A stretch of 64,000 nucleotides of DNA from Hysterangium stoloniferum (GCA_015178975.1 WHVD01000013.1:620001-684000); one strand, 5' to 3'. Shown: positions 33,202 to 46,578, counted from the stretch's first letter. Notes: a model not told the origin generated them from the sequence alone. Numbers and translations are program-made.

Positions 33202-36200
33202 TTAGCTCAACCCAGGGAACGGTGGTGGTGCATGTGGATGACAGTCCCCGTTTGTCAGCTTTTCTAGAGGATCCCCCTCTGGGTGGCTTTGAACAGGGAG
33301 CAGACCATTGGGCTCGCTCACCACTCTGCTCTTGTCGACTTCACAATCTGTTGTCTGTGGAGAGGGCAGGTCATTGCCATTGGCAACTACAGTGTCCGCC
33401 GGCAGTGGTTCGTCCTCAGATGAGAGTTCCGGCGCTTCATCGACTACTTTGACAGCGGGGCGCACTATACTTGAGGGATATCTTGCGCGAAGAATCGCCG
33501 CGAGCGGTGAAAGAAACGGTGAGGACTTGCGAGCGGGAGGCCTTGTAGTGGGGGACTCAGATGAGCCTGCACCAGACTGTGCGTGTACGTCGAGGGCTAG
33601 TGGTGACACGGCACGGGTCGATAACCCAAGTATAATAGACGGTATTGGACCACGACTGAGGAATAGTTGGATCAGCGGCTACGCACAGGTACTTGACACA
33701 TACGTGTGTTTGATCTCTTCCCCTGTTGTCAGCGTCAGGAGGAGATTCTTCAAATTCGGAAGGGTATGGCGCATGTCCATAGCACGAAGATTACGATCAG
33801 CCATTACCTGAACAGCATAAACTAAAATAAGAATGTCTTCATGTGAAGATTGCATACCAATTCGATATTTTTATTAAGTAGAAATACCGCATACTCGAAG
33901 CGATACGTCTCCACACCTTTCGAGTATAGTGGAAATCTAAAAGAAAATATCAGGGTATGTATCGTGCTACTTTAGAGTTGAACATACGTCCTAGGACCCA
34001 TCATCGCAGAAATAGGATCCTTACAGATGCTTTTACTGCCGCAGCATGTAATAGGATAGACAAGCGACCTCCCTATATATGCCGATACAAGCTGTATGAC
34101 CTGGGCCACATACCCCAACGCGGTAGCAATTGTGTCTTCAGTCACGTCAGGGTGTGATGGCAAAGAAAGTGGTGGGGCTGGATCTGAAGATGATAAAGGA
34201 ATGGGAAGTGGCGCTCCAAGGATACTAAATAGAAGGTCTGGCGCAGAGAGGGGCTCAATGGGAAAAATAAAACTGGCCGTTTGGATGAGGGTGGTGCGTA
34301 GCGGTTGGATCGAGGAGACTAGACCTCCACACCGTCGTCTAGACACTTATCAGCAGGTGTATTTATCTAGGCATAGGGAATTGCTTACTGTTCAGTTGCA
34401 ATTTCCCGCCGCTGCATAGCCAATTTTGCGCTGTCTTGTTTATAGTGTTCGCGTGCTGTAGCAAGGGTTGCGCGTCGCAGTGCAAGACTTTCTGTCCGTG
34501 ATTCAATATCTCTGCGGGCTGAATCAATGGCAACGTGTCACAGGTGTCAATGCGACGATACGACAATGCACACACAAACCTTGAGTCGAACTATCAAGCA
34601 CCTGGTCCCGCTCAGAATGTAATCTGGTTATCCATTCTTCTCGTTCGGAATATTCACGGCACTAGCTCCAGACTCAGTATTTGTTATTAAATTGTTTGAC
34701 ATGCTCACCAATGCTTCACAAGTATCGCTCTCTAAAAGGGTATCACAACTGCGAACAGCTTCCTCTAATAACTCCCGCGTCTCAGAAATAACAGCCTGCA
34801 AGTTGACTAGCCTATGAAATCCAGTTAAAATATTACGCAAAATGTTGTGAAGGATTCCTAATGAACGCACTTCACCAAGTCCTGCCACGTTGCGCTCTTC
34901 TTCATCCTCGTCTCTCGAAGATTTTTTGCGAGAGTTTCATGTCGCTTCTGTGCATCAATAGCCACATTTTCACGGTGTCGAAGTCCGTCGACTTCGCTGT
35001 CGGAGCTGTATTCAGGACCCACCTGAGTAGAGACACGTGGATGGACACAATTTGCATTCCGCAAAGAGATAGACGGTATACAAAAGGTCTGTCCGGATGA
35101 GAGCGTGAGAAGTAGAGTATTAGATGCTAGGTGTGATGTTGTTTTCTGTAGAGTATACATCAATGGACCAGAATGTGAACAGAGGTTGAGATTACTTCTG
35201 GTGAAAATAATTCCATGTCCTCCAAATCGATACACCAATCATCAATTATGCGCCATGTAGAATCCCCATCCGTTGAGCTGGTAATAATTTGGGCTGTGCT
35301 GGCCTTGCCTTTGCCTTTCATATCCTTACCGAAAGATGACATAGTTTGTGTTGGCTCTTCACTCTTACGACCCCACACGGATGCTTTCAAACGCGAGCCA
35401 CTAGTATCGGCCCACGGAGCAAATTCCGTCTCTGCGTCTATCTGAAAGAACTTTGGATTTGTGGAAGGAAGATGAATGGAGGATATATAAAAGGGGGTTT
35501 CCAGCGGGGGGATGTTTGATAGTAAATCAACGTCTGAGGGCCGAAAATCTTGTGGTATATTGGGAGATGGAGGCGGTTTTAGACGTGGAGACCCTGGTGG
35601 TGGCGTGGGTGGCGGCGAAGGAAAGTTCGCTGCTCTAGAGGTGGATCCCGTAGCGCGAATATTGCCTGCTGCTCTATGACGAGGGGTAGCAGGAGACGCT
35701 GGCCGAGCTACCAGCTGGGAGCGGGTCACATGAGGCAAAGAGTTACTAGAGCTTGAAGATGACGTAGATGTGCCTCTTCGATGATTGATCGTTGAAGCTG
35801 AAATGGCCCTTTTAATTGGTGTATCCTTAGTTTTCCGCAAAGCAGGAGATGAGGGAGGTGGAGAGGATGGTGGAGAGAACGGATGTGCTGGTAAAGGTGG
35901 ATCGGGTGCGGCAGACGAACGTAGCAAAGTTAAAGTTACAAAAGTCTCAACCAAACGCGATGTCACGATCTTTTCCAGTGCCATTTGTGAATGGGTGACA
36001 AAGAGCCCAGAGTATGGAATCGAATCTTGCTCTCCTAGAGTCACTGAGTCCTCGGCCTGGTTAGGAGCAGGACCTTGCCGCACAATAGGGGACGTCTTCG
36101 AAGGTGTGCGGACCTTTGGACGTGTGGTGGGTGGTAGCGAGCTCGATACAGCGCTTCTCCCGCCTTGGAAACTTCCTCTGGAAAAGGATCTTCCCTGCTT

Positions 36201-36534
36201 CCTTAATATCGGATTGGGACTACCCTCTTCCTCAGCTTCAGGATTAAGTACAGTGGCTATAGAACCTGAAGATATGCGCCGCATGCGCTGAGATATAGTC
36301 AAGTCAATGTCATCTGATGATTGCTGGGGCAGCAGAGATGAGCTTGGAACAGGTTGGATGAGAGACTGTGCCAATGCATCGCGGGCTGGGAATGGTGTTA
36401 AATTACGAACTTGGAGAGAAGTGATATGGCGAATACGCCGCTAAATTAACTATTAGATTGAAATCACATATCCAGTAGAAACGTTGACTCACCTGCGGTG
36501 GTGGTAGATGATCTTCTGGAGCTATCACAGACAT
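33202..36534 (-). CDS. Vps38/UVRAG-like subunit of the PI3-kinase complex, 957 aa
   Basis: Ten exons (36534-36493, 36440-35196, 35145-34871, 34811-34709, 34670-34580, 34518-34389, 34338-33988, 33936-33858, 33807-33704, 33655-33202), 2874 bp. N-terminus RRIRHITSLQVRNLTPFPARDA, then a long Pro/Ser-rich insert, a beta-sandwich-like part, coiled coil (about 480-630, ending LALRRATLATAREHYKQDSA), and the conserved C-terminal module YPITCCGSKSICKDPIS, GPRTFPLYSKGVETYRFEYA, VFLLNKNIELVM. This is the UVRAG/Atg14 (BARA2-type) family; the coiled coil pairs with Beclin1/Vps30 and directs Vps34 to endosomes or autophagosomes. UVRAG/Vps38 is favoured over Atg14 because there is no N-terminal Cys cluster. 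Start chosen at MSVIAPEDHLPPP; a longer frame begins at 36585. Divergent from CCA1 by 190 bp. Confidence 0.8.
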
Positions 36535-36723
36535 GCTGGATGGAGGACGAAGGATGCTCGTGTGATAGGCTGAGGGGCTGGGCACACACAGGCTGTCCTA
36601 TCCTGCAATGACAATCGATGGTCTCCTCCTTCGAATCAAATACGGTCCTATGAACGATTAATGGCAAGCTTTGTGAAAAAGGATAAGTACCCGACCGCAA
36701 CTAGAGCTTAGTGAGTTAGTTAT

Positions 36724-38983
36724 ATGTACAAGGTCGGCCGACGTCACAACGTGAGTGACATGATGCTCCTGCATCACGTTCACAAACAACTACATAAGAT
36801 TCACCGCCCATTTTTTCGTCATATCGACATGTCTTCTGGTTTATCATACACGAGTTTATTTCCCCGACATCGTGCGCGATTGTCTAGTAATAATATGACT
36901 ATCAACCTGTCAGACGTTGAGAGCCAGCTCTGCACACTTTTGGATGAATTTACCCAACAGCTTCGAACAGAAAACCAGGTCATAGAATGTTGTATTGCGG
37001 GTGGATGGGTCCGTGATAAGGTACGGCTCTCTTTGTCATTTTTTTGCCTCGCTGATTCCTTATAGCTCCTTGGTCTATCTAGTAACGACATCGATATCGC
37101 ACTTTCTAGCATGATGGGCTTCCCATTCGCGGTTCAATTCTCGCAATTTCTCGAATCTCGCTCTATTCCAGTTACTCGTGTTACTAAAGTTGAAAGTCGT
37201 GCTGAACAGTCGAAGCATCTTGAGACTGCTAAAGTCGCTGTGCTTGGCTTGGATCTGGACTTTGTGAATTTAAGAAGTGAAGTATATGCTGAAGGGAGCA
37301 GGATTCCTGTTAAAGTTGTGCGCATATTTACCACTTTTTTCTCATGGGCAAAACGGCTTGAAATGCATAAGGAAGTAGGAATTTGGGACAAAACTTGAAG
37401 ACACTTTACGAAGAGATACCACTATTAACGCACTACTATATAACATACACACTCGCTCCGTCGAAGACCATACGGGAAAGGTGGGTATCCCTTCTCGAAC
37501 CAATGGTTAGCTAATTGGTTGTCCAGGGTCTTTCCGACTTACGTGACGGAATAATCCGCACACCCCTTCCACCTAAACAGACGTTCCTTGACGATCCACT
37601 CCGCGTTCTTCGCTGTGTACGATTTGCGAGCAGGTTTGGATATGAACTTGTTCCCGAATTAGCAGATGCTGCGCGAGATGGGGAAATACAGGCAAGTAAT
37701 GGCACAGCATCTGCATAGGCGTTGGCTTTTCACATCTACGAGCAGCATGCGTTAGATACAAAAATTACCAGAGAAAGAGTAGGGGAGGAGATGCATAAAA
37801 TGATGAAAGGTGCTTTGCGCGCATATCTCTTTTTTGCTATTTACAAAGCTATTTAGGCCCTGACCCCCTTCGTGCCATTGAATTAATCGATTCGCTTTCC
37901 CTCAGCCGTTCTATCTTCACGCCACCACCCCCAACCGTTGTACCCACTGATATTTCGTATCACACCGCGCCGATCGCGGCACGTATACTCTCTCAACTCC
38001 TCTCCACGGTCCCCACCAACACCCCTCTCCACTCTTCCCACCCAAGTATCTTATCTTACATCCTCTCATCAACATCGGCCCAGAGTCGATTGTATCTTGC
38101 ATGTGCATTAACGCCATTTAAAGGCCTAACATATACTGACAAAAAGAAAAAGAAGTTGTTGGTTGAAGCCTGCATAAGAGAGGGTCTAAAGGTAGGTTTT
38201 GTTGCGCGCGACGGCTTCTTACACATGGCATTCTTTAATGCGTTTGTTGTTGCCCGCAGTTAGGCGTTCAAAACCATTTCCTGGACGGGATCCCACCGTT
38301 GTTCGAAGCCGCAGCCATGCTTCATCAACCAATGCTGGAAAAGTATAGACAGCCTTCCCAGCGCGTTGCACTGGGTAAATTTCGTTTGGCAATGAGAATT
38401 CAAGCTTAGTAGCTGATCCGCATGCAAGGTTTAATGCTACGAGACAAAAGAATACATTGTGCAATCACAGGGACACATTGGACAGGTAGTATTTTATTCG
38501 CACTTGTCCAAGAGCTCGTCCCCCTTTGGAAGGCGGATGAGGGTGGTCTTGATGGTGTGTATGGCTTATTTTCTCCATATCATTCATGGTGTTAAAGCTA
38601 TATTCTACTTTTAGTACTCGCCGCTAATGAGGTTATTGACACCTACAATGCCCTGGCAGCAAAACTTGAGGAGTTAGACCTCCCGAAGGTAGTTGAAAGT
38701 CCGCCTTTGCTCAACGTACGCCAGTCACCTTTACCATTTTTGCTTCTCTGACCTTTTTTTTTTTCACAAGGGGACACAAGTAACCACTCTCCTTTCCAAA
38801 AAGCCTGGCCAATGGCTCAGCGGGGTTCTCAACAAGGTCGTTGAATGGCAGCTTGACAATCCCCAAGGTACCCAAGAGGCCTGTAAGGAATGGCTGAAAC
38901 AGGCCGTTGACGAAGGGATGATCGATGTAGGTGTGGACCCTGAACGGCCCAAAGCTAAAAAAGCAAAATTATCAAAGGAGTAA
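36724..38983 (+). CDS. CCA1: tRNA nucleotidyltransferase (CCA-adding enzyme), 589 aa
   Basis: Ten exons (36724-37020, 37066-37317, 37379-37480, 37527-37691, 37746-37809, 37857-38191, 38260-38374, 38429-38554, 38615-38715, 38771-38983), 1770 bp. Class II signature: GGWVRDK (93-99), catalytic NDIDIAL (Asp107, Asp109), LDLDFVNLRSEVYAEGSRIP, EDTLRRDTTINALLYN (RRD at 194-196), DLRDGIIRTPLPPKQTFLDD and RVLRCVRFASRFGYEL, then RERVGEEMHKMMKG. It adds CCA to tRNA 3' ends. In-frame ATGs at 36724, 36760, 36829 and 36895, with a Lys/His/Arg-rich leader between, fit production of mitochondrial and cytosolic/nuclear forms from one gene, as known for yeast CCA1. Intron 37692-37745 uses a GC donor (CAG|GCAAGT). 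Confidence 0.96.
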
Positions 38984-39288
38984 CTTGGATACATTTGTTT
39001 TATATGTAGTTCAACAGGCGTCCTCGTGGTCATACGCAGATATGTATCTCTTTAGAGGCAAAAGTCAAATGAGTTTTGAATGTGGTAAAGAGTAATGCAG
39101 CATCGATTTGGTGTGAAGGAATTATCCCCGAAGACTCATAAGAACGACCACCTGCGATAGCCAATCTTATTGACCTTGCCATCTCTCTATTCAGACATTA
39201 CTTCTTTATCCCACGTTCTTCAAGTGGCATAAGACTACAATTTGTAGTTTCTGACATCTATGGAAAAATTACGAATCTAACCCCCGTG
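38984..39288. other. Short spacer between convergent CCA1 and unknown gene
   Basis: About 300 bases of 3' UTR-like sequence. No other structure seen. Confidence 0.4.
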
Positions 39289-41618
39289 CTAGGAAAATGA
39301 CACTCTTGCGATAGCGATGGCAAGCTCTCCTAAAGTGCAGGGGCTATGAAAACGGAAAAAAACATTGCCATCCTTCTCTTCAGCGCGTGTCTCCGATATC
39401 CACTCATTGACCATCATTGTTGACTCATCCAAGCTGATGAGTAGGTCCGAGGCCGAAGAAGCTAATGCAGCTGATGTTTCGAGCTCAAGTTTTGTTTCAG
39501 AGTGGAATGCACAAAACGATATGAGGAGAGGAGAAGATGGAGCTCTGAAAATTAAATGCTTGCCAGGGGATTTGATTATCACACGTGGAAAGTTGATATG
39601 AGGAAGAAACAGGTTGTTATACATTACTTCAATTGACATTAAAGGCGAGGGGAAAGCTCCTTGCTGAATATTACTGGCTATCGTGAGGGTGACGGGCTGG
39701 TCTTCAGTTGTAAAGCCTTTCTTAGGCATGGTGACATCCGATGCAGCAGGAAGTTCCCCAGATCCGTGATTCTGAAAACAACCTGATGGCTGATTGGATG
39801 CCTGGGTAGTTTGTTAAACATGACTCTGCACCAGAAAAATTAGTGAACATCATACGTACCTTAGTCTTCGCAGCATTCGGCGAACATGGACATCGTAGGT
39901 AGCTTAGGACGACTTGGGCTTCGGAGGCGTCTCCTTCAGTGGTCTTGTGGGTTGTTGACCTAATAGCCTCGCTCTGATGCATCGATAAGTCTGGATCTAA
40001 AAATAGCATATGACGTGGGGGCTGTGGCCATTTTACGTGCTCAGTATTAACTAAGCTCTCCAAAGTACCTCCATAACACGAGCTCGTATCATCATGGTCA
40101 AGATTAGTTCTTTGACCATGACCATCAGTCAGAAGCGAAGGAGACGGTAAATTAATTTGAACCATTGGGTTATACTTGGATCCAGGAAATGATGACTTTT
40201 TGGATAAAGGGTGGATATTTGTAAATTTGGACTCTGTTTTGACAGGTTGAGTAACGATGGCGGTGTGCAGCTCCCCGGGCGAATTTTCACAGGGAAGCGA
40301 AAGTTGTTTGTCCTCAAGGCAGATCGAACAAATGTTCGTCAGACTATAACTGGAGTCCATATGCATAAAGGATTTCCGCTCAAGCTTTACAGCGCTCTGA
40401 GAAGACGGATCTTGGCTAGTGAAGGTTGCTGATTTCGCAGATGTGTAACTAGCTGAAGAGTGGAATATTAATTCTGGAAGACGAGGAGGCTCCGATGATG
40501 TTATTAATGTCGGAAAAGGATCATCAGTAACGCCAGGTCCCAGGGAACGACAGCCGGTATGATGATTGGGATTCTGACATGGGTTAATTTCTGAAGAAGC
40601 TATGAGAGCATGCGCTTGTGTGATTAATTTGTCATGGAATATTGCGCCAAGATTTTCAGGGAGGGATGGCTGAACTATCTATGACAGCCTCTTTAATATA
40701 TTGCCTACGATAGTGTTTTCAGACGAAACATACTCTGTCGGAAGCCAGAATCCCGGAAACTGGTTCAGGTTGAGGCCGTTTCCAAGTTTCAAATTCTGAA
40801 GAATTGACTGACAAGTCATCTATCTCTTCTCTAGGATCGCAAGCCAAGTACAGCAGTCTGCCACTTTGGTAACCCTTTGAAACGTCTTGTTGGTTGTAAA
40901 TCGAGTCTCCAGGCATGTCAGGTAAAATTGGTTTATGCACGTCACGATTGGGGCTGAAAGAACGAGAGGCATAACAGCACAGCTCTGGAGGAAATCCGTC
41001 ACCCTGTCTGGGTGATTCAGGTGGTGCGATGACATCCGCCTTTATGCGACGTCGTCTGGAGTTCTCAAGGAAAGACAACACAGGAGGAAGACCTAATGTT
41101 CTCCAAAAGCCAATCTTTCTTTTATTAGATTGATTTTTCTGCGGTGTGAGGGCATTGGCCACATTTTTAATAGGACTCGATTTCAAACGTGTAGCTTCAT
41201 AATCTACGAGAGTGGTATTAGCCATGTCTAAGAATGATAACGGCGCTACGGAGCTCGACGAATTGGCCAGTGTCGGCGTAGTAGACCATGATGGGTTCAA
41301 ATATAGTTGATGTTGACAAGACAGACGATTCTCGTCGACCGCGTTAATAAAACCCATAGAGAAAGGATGGGACGGTGCATCTATAGTGTTGACCCCAGCA
41401 ACACCATGCACGGAGCCATTTTTTCTGAGAAATATGAAACCATCTGAAGAGCTGGTTTTGAGATTGTATTTTCTGCTGGACTGTGTTTCTATCTCTCCCT
41501 TTGTGTTCAAGTGATGTGGGGGCAAACCCATAGCCAAGGAACTGCTGCAAAGTGAGGGGGTGGGTGGTCGAAACCCGCTACGCCCGCCACACGACGGATT
41601 TGAAAGTTGATCGACCAT
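39289..41618 (-). CDS. Unrecognised, largely disordered protein, 735 aa
   Basis: Three exons, 41618-40734, 40669-39860 and 39801-39289, join to 2208 bp in one frame with good splice signals, so the gene is credible, but I recognise no family. The first 600 residues are Ser/Pro/Asn-rich with a basic patch ENSRRRRIKADV (about 205) and a CICLEDKQLSLPC segment (about 460) that recalls half a RING but lacks the other ligands. The last 140 residues are more regular and hydrophobic (VTLTIASNIQQGAFPSPLMS, HINFPRVIIKSPGKHLIF) and could fold. GC and codon use resemble neighbours. Confidence 0.6.
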
Positions 41619-42748
41619 AAATTGCAGATGTTGGTTGTTTATTCTTTTTATTTAGCGCGAGTCGCAGAAACACGTAGAGACACGCTGAATATTGTGAGTT
41701 GCAAATTACAAGATAGTCTGGGATTGTTGCAACAAAACGACAACCGTCATCAGACTAAGGCATCAGACGGGTGGAATGATGTGGCAAAGAAAAAATTGTG
41801 ACGTGATCGTGACGAACCGCATTTCTTTGGTGCCGATCTTACAGCTATGGCGAGTCTCAAATTCGCCATGGATGCGCTGAGAAAATGCGCGATACAGCTT
41901 CAAACCATAATAAATTGTAGACAATATGGCGCTAGTGCATATCCCCAAAATAACACGCTATGACCGTAAAGCGGTTCCTACAATCTGCAGTTATTTTATG
42001 CTGTATATACGTGTCCGCAATTTCGGGGTTTAACGATATATATCGCAGTGTGAGCGCAAGTATATATAATTACAACTTCGAAGCCAATTTGAACCCCGCC
42101 CCAAGTACCCGGAACAGCTTCACTATTTATAACTGTCTGTATTCTGTGATATAGGATATACAGTCATAAGGAAAGCATGTTGTTTAGGTACCTGTCCCCA
42201 ACCTAATGAGTAAAGCAATCCTTCTGTCCCCTTCCAGTAATCCATAGCATCAATGTTATGAACTGAGGCTCACGCGTGCTTACAGGGGGGTGTGGCGTAA
42301 CAAGAGTGCCTCAGAAAACATGAGGCAACTTACAATCATGATTTGCGACCATTGTTCGAACGGTTTTCCTTTTGTTCTATTCTTTTGTTCTATAATGAGT
42401 CGTTGCCACTCAAAGCCTTTTCCTTTTTTGTCTCTCTATTGTTTTTCTTTCGTATAAATGCCAGGTTTTTTCCAACGCCATTACACCCCAGTCGATTCTT
42501 CAATTGTGTCGACTGAGGTAAGTTACTTATGTCAAACTATTCTAGATAGCACACTAAAATTAGCAGATATTATATTCATTATAATCAAGGAGTGATACGA
42601 CAGCTATGGTGCACCTTGTCTGCATGACATTGAACAGTACCATCTAGAACTATGTTGATTTCTTAAAACACCAAATCATCCCTCAGACAATACGTTAATA
42701 ATACAAAGGTCCTTCTTGGCTCAGATATACTAAAGTATATTACAGATA
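41619..42748. other. 1.1-kb intergenic region
   Basis: Upstream region of the unknown gene and 3' side of the F-box gene. A short AUG-initiated frame at 42458 (MPGFFQRHYTPVDSS) with a good donor after it (GAG|GTAAGT) is visible but opens into stops downstream; I do not call it a gene. Confidence 0.4.
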
Positions 42749-44436
42749 TTACACTGATTCCTTTACTTTCCACAGCCAAAAGGGACCTAATAAAGAGCGT
42801 GATAAGGAGAAATACTACATACCAAGTTGCGCCGTACTTACCGACTGGGTCACGTTCAGTGTGTTCGGCACCAGTCCAAGTGCCTATAACACCCATAGCA
42901 GAAGCCACACCGCCTATTTGGATGCCTTCGGAACTGTACGTACATTTCAGTCGATGTACGGCTGAATACAGTAAAGAAAACTCACATCCACTGAGTCCTT
43001 CCATCATACACAGATACCTGGCACGATTTATTATTCATCGAGAACTTACTTCGAAAGATCGGGTCACGGCACTTACAAATTTCCATCTTACTTGTCCATC
43101 GAGTGTCATACGGACCGTGCCCCTTACACGTGCCTCATTGCCCTAATTCATGGAGTCCATAAGATCGGTGAATCGTGCTCTGAGAATCCATACCTGAGCT
43201 CCTTTGCTTGCACCTTCGAACCTGAGAATAGGCCGATGTGGATGCAAATTGCAAGGAATGGTTTCGGTTACACGAAGATTTAGCTCGATCAATCTGATCG
43301 CTTCCTGGAACTCTTCATGTTCAATAACCGCAGGGTTTAAATACGCCGTTTCTGACGCGTTCGGCCTCGAGAACTATTTGAAAATAAAAGCATCATAGAT
43401 AAGGAATGTATGTAGATACTGATTGGCACGTACGTTGAACGCTTTCGGGAGGAAATAGATCTCTCAGAATATAGTGACAAATATATCATTACTAACTCAC
43501 CCATGAGATCTCTGGAAATACAGGTCAATACTGGAAAGACATGGCAGGTAAAACTAACCTGTAATCCATGAAACAAACATATCGGTACCATTTGCCTTCA
43601 ATACCAGCCCAGTCTTTGGGCGAGGCATGTTCAACATCGGGGGCTGAATATGGCCTAGTGGCTTCTAAACCTGTTGGCGGTCTCATTTGTTCCCATAATT
43701 CAACAATATCCTCCAAATTCATAGATATGACATTGACGACATGGTCTATATGGACCCAGCTAACCCTGGCTCCGGAATCTCTGAGAAATGGTCCCCACAA
43801 ATTCGACTTCGTGTACTTGCGGAGATCATAAACGAAGCTCCGGGACTCTGTGCGCATTGCCTGCGCGCCAGGCATCTGTTTCTCTTCTCGAGTCAGTCCA
43901 AAATAAACATGCATTTGAGCATATAACTCTATCGTATCATCCGTGCAGGGAAATTTGAAGATCTCTGCAGTTCCGATGAGCCGCCTGACCCAGTCGACAT
44001 CCTGGGAGATTACCGCAAGATACGCTGGAGGGGCACAATATATAGCATCCGCTAATGTCCGTAGTACCAAAACCTTTTCTTCAGGCGAAAGTGATATGAA
44101 CTTGTTACGGCGTGTAAGAAGTGTGTCTGATCGTATTCGCCGTTGAAGTTCTGCAGACCATGGGTAGTGATTGGCATCGTGACCATACAAACTGAAAGTA
44201 ATTCGAGGGTCGTCAAAACGTCTGAGAAAGAGAGATCTCCAGAGATGCTGATCCACAGGCCGGTGAATGAGATTTCGAAAGAAAGTGCAAGACTGGGCCA
44301 TGGCAGCAATCGCGGGAGGCTCGCTGAGAGTAAGTATCCTCTCGTTGATTTCCGCCGGAATCGTCAACATCGGGGGTAACCCGCGCATAGATGGAGGAGT
44401 GCGGTTTGAGGAGGCGGATGACCTCTTGGAGACCAT
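42749..44436 (-). CDS. F-box protein, 441 aa
   Basis: Eight exons (44436-43559, 43511-43501, 43462-43434, 43373-43194, 43142-43077, 43017-42986, 42933-42842, 42786-42749), 1326 bp. F-box at about 20-65: LTIPAEINERILTLSEPPAI followed by FFRNLIHRPVDQHLWRSLFL. The C-terminal half has the layout of fungal F-box proteins with RLIELNLRVT, RMTLDGQVRWKF, EGIQIGGVASAMGVIGTW and a terminal GPFWLWKV. Such proteins link substrates to Skp1-Cullin1 ubiquitin ligases; the substrate is unknown. Exon two is 11 nt and exon three 29 nt. It is divergent from the prenylcysteine oxidase gene with only 84 bp between ATGs, suggesting a shared promoter. Confidence 0.85.
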
Positions 44437-44520
44437 GGTCAGCGTCCAAACTCTGACGGTACTCTTGGGACGGACGGAATCAATTCCAAAGATCTAACTC
44501 CGATATCCAAGTTTGACACA

Positions 44521-46578
44521 ATGCACCCAACACTGATCAGTATTGCCCTTTTCCTAACTACCGTTAAGAGTTTCCAGTTCTCGGCCTCATTACCATTTCT
44601 TCGGTGGGATTCTACTCCATCACATCGGATTGCAATCATTGGCGCAGGGGCGGGTGGCTCCAGTGCTGCATTCTGGATCTCACGCGCTCAAAACAGAACA
44701 CAGGGGCACAATCTATTCGTGGATGTCTTCGAGAAAGAATCATATATAGGTGGTCGTGAGCCAATACTCATTTTCTCGAAAGTGCAAGTCTCAGCAGAGG
44801 TTTTGCATACCTAATACCTAGGCAGCACTGTTGTATATCCATATGATTCTCAGGAGTACGACCCAATCGAACTGGGTGCATCCATTTTCGTAACTGCCAA
44901 CAAGAACCTTATGCGCGCCACCGAAGAATTCAACCTTTCATTCAATACCTTGTCTGATGAAGATGGTGAATTGGGCATCTGGGACGGAGCTACATTCCGC
45001 TTCCGTGTGAGTCGCTCGGAGATGTTCCGCATGATGAACCCTTAGAACAGGGATTAAAAGTGATATATAGGCTAAACAGAAAAACGGGCAATTCAGCTGG
45101 TGGGACGTTATCAGGTTACTGTGGAGATACGGTTTTAATAGCCCGAGACGCGCTCAAGCTCTGTCCGTCGTTTTGCATTTCCCTTAAACAAATATTTGGG
45201 ATTGCTCATTTATTTTATTCTCAGAGTAACAAATTTGATTGATCAGTATCTAACTCTTTACGATACTTCTACACCCAACTGGCAAGATGTGGCAAATATA
45301 TCCAATTATTTAAATTTCACCAATCTTACCTCCCAAACAACGGAGGTCTATCTTGAAGCTCAAGGCGTTTCAGCACTCTACGCTAACGAGATGGTTGAAG
45401 GTAGGACATCAATGACCTTTGTTTTTTTGTCAACTTCACATTGCTTTAAGCTCTTACTAGAGTTAATTACGCTCAGGTAAGCCTGCAGCGTCGCTCAAAA
45501 TGTGCATCCTCATACCTATCGATCTCCGTATAGAACATAAATGAGATACATGCCCTCGAAGGACTGGTCAGTCAGGCGACATCAGGCGCATCCAGTGTCG
45601 CCGGAGGCAACTTCCAGATATTTGAGCAATTTTTAGCCCGCTCCGGTGCTAAGGTATATCTCAACACCACGGTCTGTATTCAACCCTCATAAATGTTTAT
45701 TGTTCGTTTTTCACACGAGTACATTTATAGGTTGAATCCCTCACGCGGAAGGGGAGCAAGTGGGTTCTTGTTGCTTCCGACGGCGAGAGCCGCACGTACG
45801 ATAGTGTCATTCTTGCAGCCCCCTTTCATTCCACAAACATAACCATAACCCCTCCCCTCCGCGATCAAATTCCTAAGCAACCATATGTGCATCTTCATGT
45901 GACATTGCTCACTACGTCCGCAGCAACGCCTAAAGCCGCGTATTATTCCCTCTCGGATGGCACTACAGCACCCAACTCCGTGTTGACAACTAATGAAGGT
46001 TTTGAGAGTGGCGGTCCAGAGCCAGAGTTTAACTCATTGACATACTTGAAGCGGACGGAAGGTTATGGTGGCAGGCCCGCGGAATACATCGTAAAAATAT
46101 TTTCTCTCAAGGAACTCGACATGGCGTGGTTAAGGAAAATGTTCGGAGTGGTTCACTGGGTTCATCGCAAGGAGGTAAGTACTAAGTAGCATAAACTTCT
46201 TCGCCCAAATCTAAATGAAGTTCCTTTACAAGTGGGATGCCTACCCCCAACTTCCCCCAACGGCGACATTCCCCTCCGTGGTGCCAGATGTCGGTTTTTA
46301 CTACGTAAATTCGTTCGAGCCGTACGTTTCATATTTATGTGGCTGCCCTTCGAGGTGCAAACTGACTCGGCTGCTAGCTTTATTTCAACTATGGAGACGG
46401 AAACTGTGAGCCTTCGCATACGTTCCGCCTGTATTTCTAACTCACAAGCGCATAGGTATCGTCCCTCAACGCAGTCCAGCTCCTCCTCAACAAAGTGTAT
46501 GACGTGAATACAACGACTTGTTCCGTTAATGGAACCAGTCGTGCCAATGGGGAAATTATGAAAGGCTGGGACTGTTGA
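44521..46578 (+). CDS. Prenylcysteine oxidase/lyase-like FAD enzyme, 515 aa
   Basis: Ten exons (44521-44755, 44822-45006, 45071-45162, 45225-45400, 45451-45476, 45534-45671, 45731-46174, 46221-46321, 46378-46405, 46456-46578), 1548 bp. A signal-peptide-like start (LISIALFLTTVKSF) precedes the Rossmann motif IIGAGAGG (39-46). ELGASIFVTANKNLM, QFSWWDVIRLLWRYG, HALEGLVSQATSGASSVAGG, KWDAYPQLPPTATFP and YYVNSFEPFISTMETET match PCYOX family members. The enzyme cleaves the thioether of prenylcysteine released from degraded farnesylated or geranylgeranylated proteins, in the lysosome/vacuole or outside the cell. In basidiomycetes farnesylated substrates include mating pheromones, but a pheromone link here is only inference. 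Confidence 0.92.

Noticed and set aside
42458..42520. Small gene starting MPGFFQRHYTPVDSS
   Set aside because: A good donor follows, but every acceptor nearby leads to an immediate stop.
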